From Hydractinia symbiolongicarpus (taxonomy: Eukaryota > Cnidaria > Hydrozoa > Anthoathecata > Hydractiniidae), in assembly GCF_029227915.1 (NCBI RefSeq), contig NC_079881.1, positions 24,901,501 through 24,965,500 on the forward strand: a stretch of 64,000 bases of DNA, in the 5' to 3' direction. Positions within the stretch are counted from its first letter, which is position 1. Each line of letters begins with the position of its first letter. Below are positions 63,590 through 64,000 of the stretch, one piece after another. The notes beneath the pieces are model-generated. The model searched no databases, was not told the DNA's origin, and was given only the letters and a program-made list of their open reading frames with translations. Position numbers and translations under genes: made by a program.

Positions 63590-64000
63590 AATTTTTTAAA
63601 TTATTTTTTCACCACTAAAACGCATGAGACTTGTAGTTTTCAAAAATGATTTCATTTTTGATGAGACGCTGAATAAAAGGAGTTTAATCGCCGGCAAACG
63701 AAAACCCGCAATTTCCCGTAAATCCCGGACTCGGCCCGTATAGTCAAAAGTATACAAAGAAATTACCCAGGGAGTAAACTCATTCCCCGAACGATTCTTT
63801 AAATTATTTTTTCACCACTAAAACGCATGAGACTTGTAGTTTTCAAAAATGATTTCATTTTTGATGAGACGCTGAATAAAAGGAGTTTAATCGCCGGCAA
63901 ACGAAAACCCGGGAGTCCCCGTAAATCCCGGGATTGACCCGTATAGTTGAATGTATACAAAGAAAGTATACTGGGAGAAAACTCATTTCCCGAAAAATTT

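Larger units (their letters stand above)
1..64000. repeat. Satellite DNA array, about 203-bp monomer, about 316 head-to-tail copies
   Basis: Seen directly: landmarks such as AGACTTGTAGTTTT, GAGACGCTGAATAAAAGGAG and CTCATTTCCCGAAC recur every 201-204 bp across the whole window, always on the same strand. No other sequence interrupts them. No inverted monomer, transposon, microsatellite block or telomere-like repeat was seen. Length exceptions are six 160-bp monomers and one 235-bp monomer. Neighbouring monomers differ at several positions, while monomers several units apart can be nearly identical, which is the signature of higher-order repeats. Known of such arrays: they evolve by unequal exchange and local amplification and usually lie in constitutive heterochromatin near centromeres or chromosome ends. 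The family is not one I recognise, and a chromosomal location cannot be read from the sequence alone. Confidence 0.98.
55342..64000. repeat. Satellite domain with recurrent truncated monomers
   Basis: About 43 monomers, six of them 160 bp long (entries below). The truncated units start at 55544, 57728, 59305, 60681, 62056 and 63430, giving intervals of 2184, 1577, 1376, 1375 and 1374 bp. Order inside the intervals is not constant. The 55.5-56.7 kb string recurs at 59.3-60.7 kb (offset 3761, then about 3964 after a one-monomer gain near 60.08 kb). The 56.8-58.2 kb string recurs at 61.1-62.5 kb (offset about 4328). The 60681 unit recurs from 63430 (offset 2749). No gene or foreign sequence is present, and the array runs off the right edge. 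Confidence 0.85.

Noticed and set aside
1-64000. CRISPR array
   Set aside because: Repeats are 203 bp, contiguous and mutually similar along their entire length. There are no unique spacers and no cas-like genes.
1-64000. CENP-B box (TTCG....A..CGGG pattern) in the monomer
   Set aside because: Candidate TTCG cores on both strands (at TTTCGTTTTTG, GTTCGGGAAATG, TTTTCGTTTGCCGG) lack the A and CGGG at the required spacing.
1-64000. tRNA- or 5S-derived SINE array, or other pol III unit
   Set aside because: GTCGAATGTAT and its complement resemble a B box only loosely. No matching A box at suitable spacing and no cloverleaf could be drawn, and there are no poly-A tails or target-site duplications.
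1-64000. Transposon, LTR or Helitron insertion in the array
   Set aside because: Monomer landmarks continue at 201-204 bp throughout. The only length anomalies are the six 160-bp monomers and one 235-bp monomer, all explained by satellite sequence alone.
1-64000. Bacterial or plasmid iteron origin, or prokaryotic repeat region
   Set aside because: Iterons are about 20 bp and occur in small clusters. A 64-kb array of 203-bp monomers with HORs and no genes is not a known prokaryotic arrangement.

Overview
The whole window is one uninterrupted satellite DNA array. I find no gene, RNA gene, transposon or unique spacer. A unit of about 203 bp is repeated head to tail, always in the same orientation, about 316 times, from the first base to the last. 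Array size, monomer length and multi-monomer duplications point to heterochromatin of a eukaryotic chromosome (centromeric, pericentromeric, subtelomeric or B-chromosome). I do not recognise the satellite family and cannot name the organism. A hand-counted composite monomer is about 38% GC with 13 CpG steps where about 7 are expected. This argues mildly for a genome with little CpG-methylation decay, such as many invertebrates, or for very recent homogenisation.

Each monomer has an AT-rich first half and a more GC-rich second half. The AT-rich half holds T-runs and a 22-bp dyad with 10-bp arms. The GC-rich half holds GCCGGC and CCCGTAAATCCCGG-like motifs, then GTATAC and a tail ending CATTTCCCGAAC. 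Variants occur mainly in the T-run head, at the motif after AAACGAAAACCC, and in the tail. They are linked into recurring strings, so the array is a patchwork of higher-order repeats (HORs) with different periods.

Layout by diagnostic variants: 1-2840 mosaic; 2841-5270 two six-mers (about 1.21 kb); 5474-7909 two other six-mers (1218 bp); 7910-9735 mosaic sharing trimers with the first 3 kb; 9736-11765 two five-mers (1015 bp); 11766-13185 mosaic; 13186-18666 three nine-mers (about 1827 bp), with a partial fourth to 19275; 19276-23323 a 4-kb block copied at 29397-33848; 23324-28183 mosaic in which a CCCGGGA-type variant first appears; 28184-29396 and 35499-36711 copies of one six-mer; 36913-41770 two 12-mers (2429 bp) with nested five-mers; 42983-44200 and 47030-48247 dimer runs; 48045-49262 two trimers; 45413-47435 copied at 49263-51286; 50071-55341 two 13-mers (about 2636 bp), the clearest recent duplication; 55342-64000 a domain marked by six identical 160-bp truncated monomers, the last five about 1375-1577 bp apart.

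No genes act together here. Open frames of 60-121 codons occur on both strands but are by-products of the repeat. The monomer is not a multiple of three, and the frames are just the satellite read out of context. The interest lies in how the array evolves (nested duplications, a spreading variant, a propagated deletion) and in the conserved dyad, which could be a protein-binding or hairpin-forming element.
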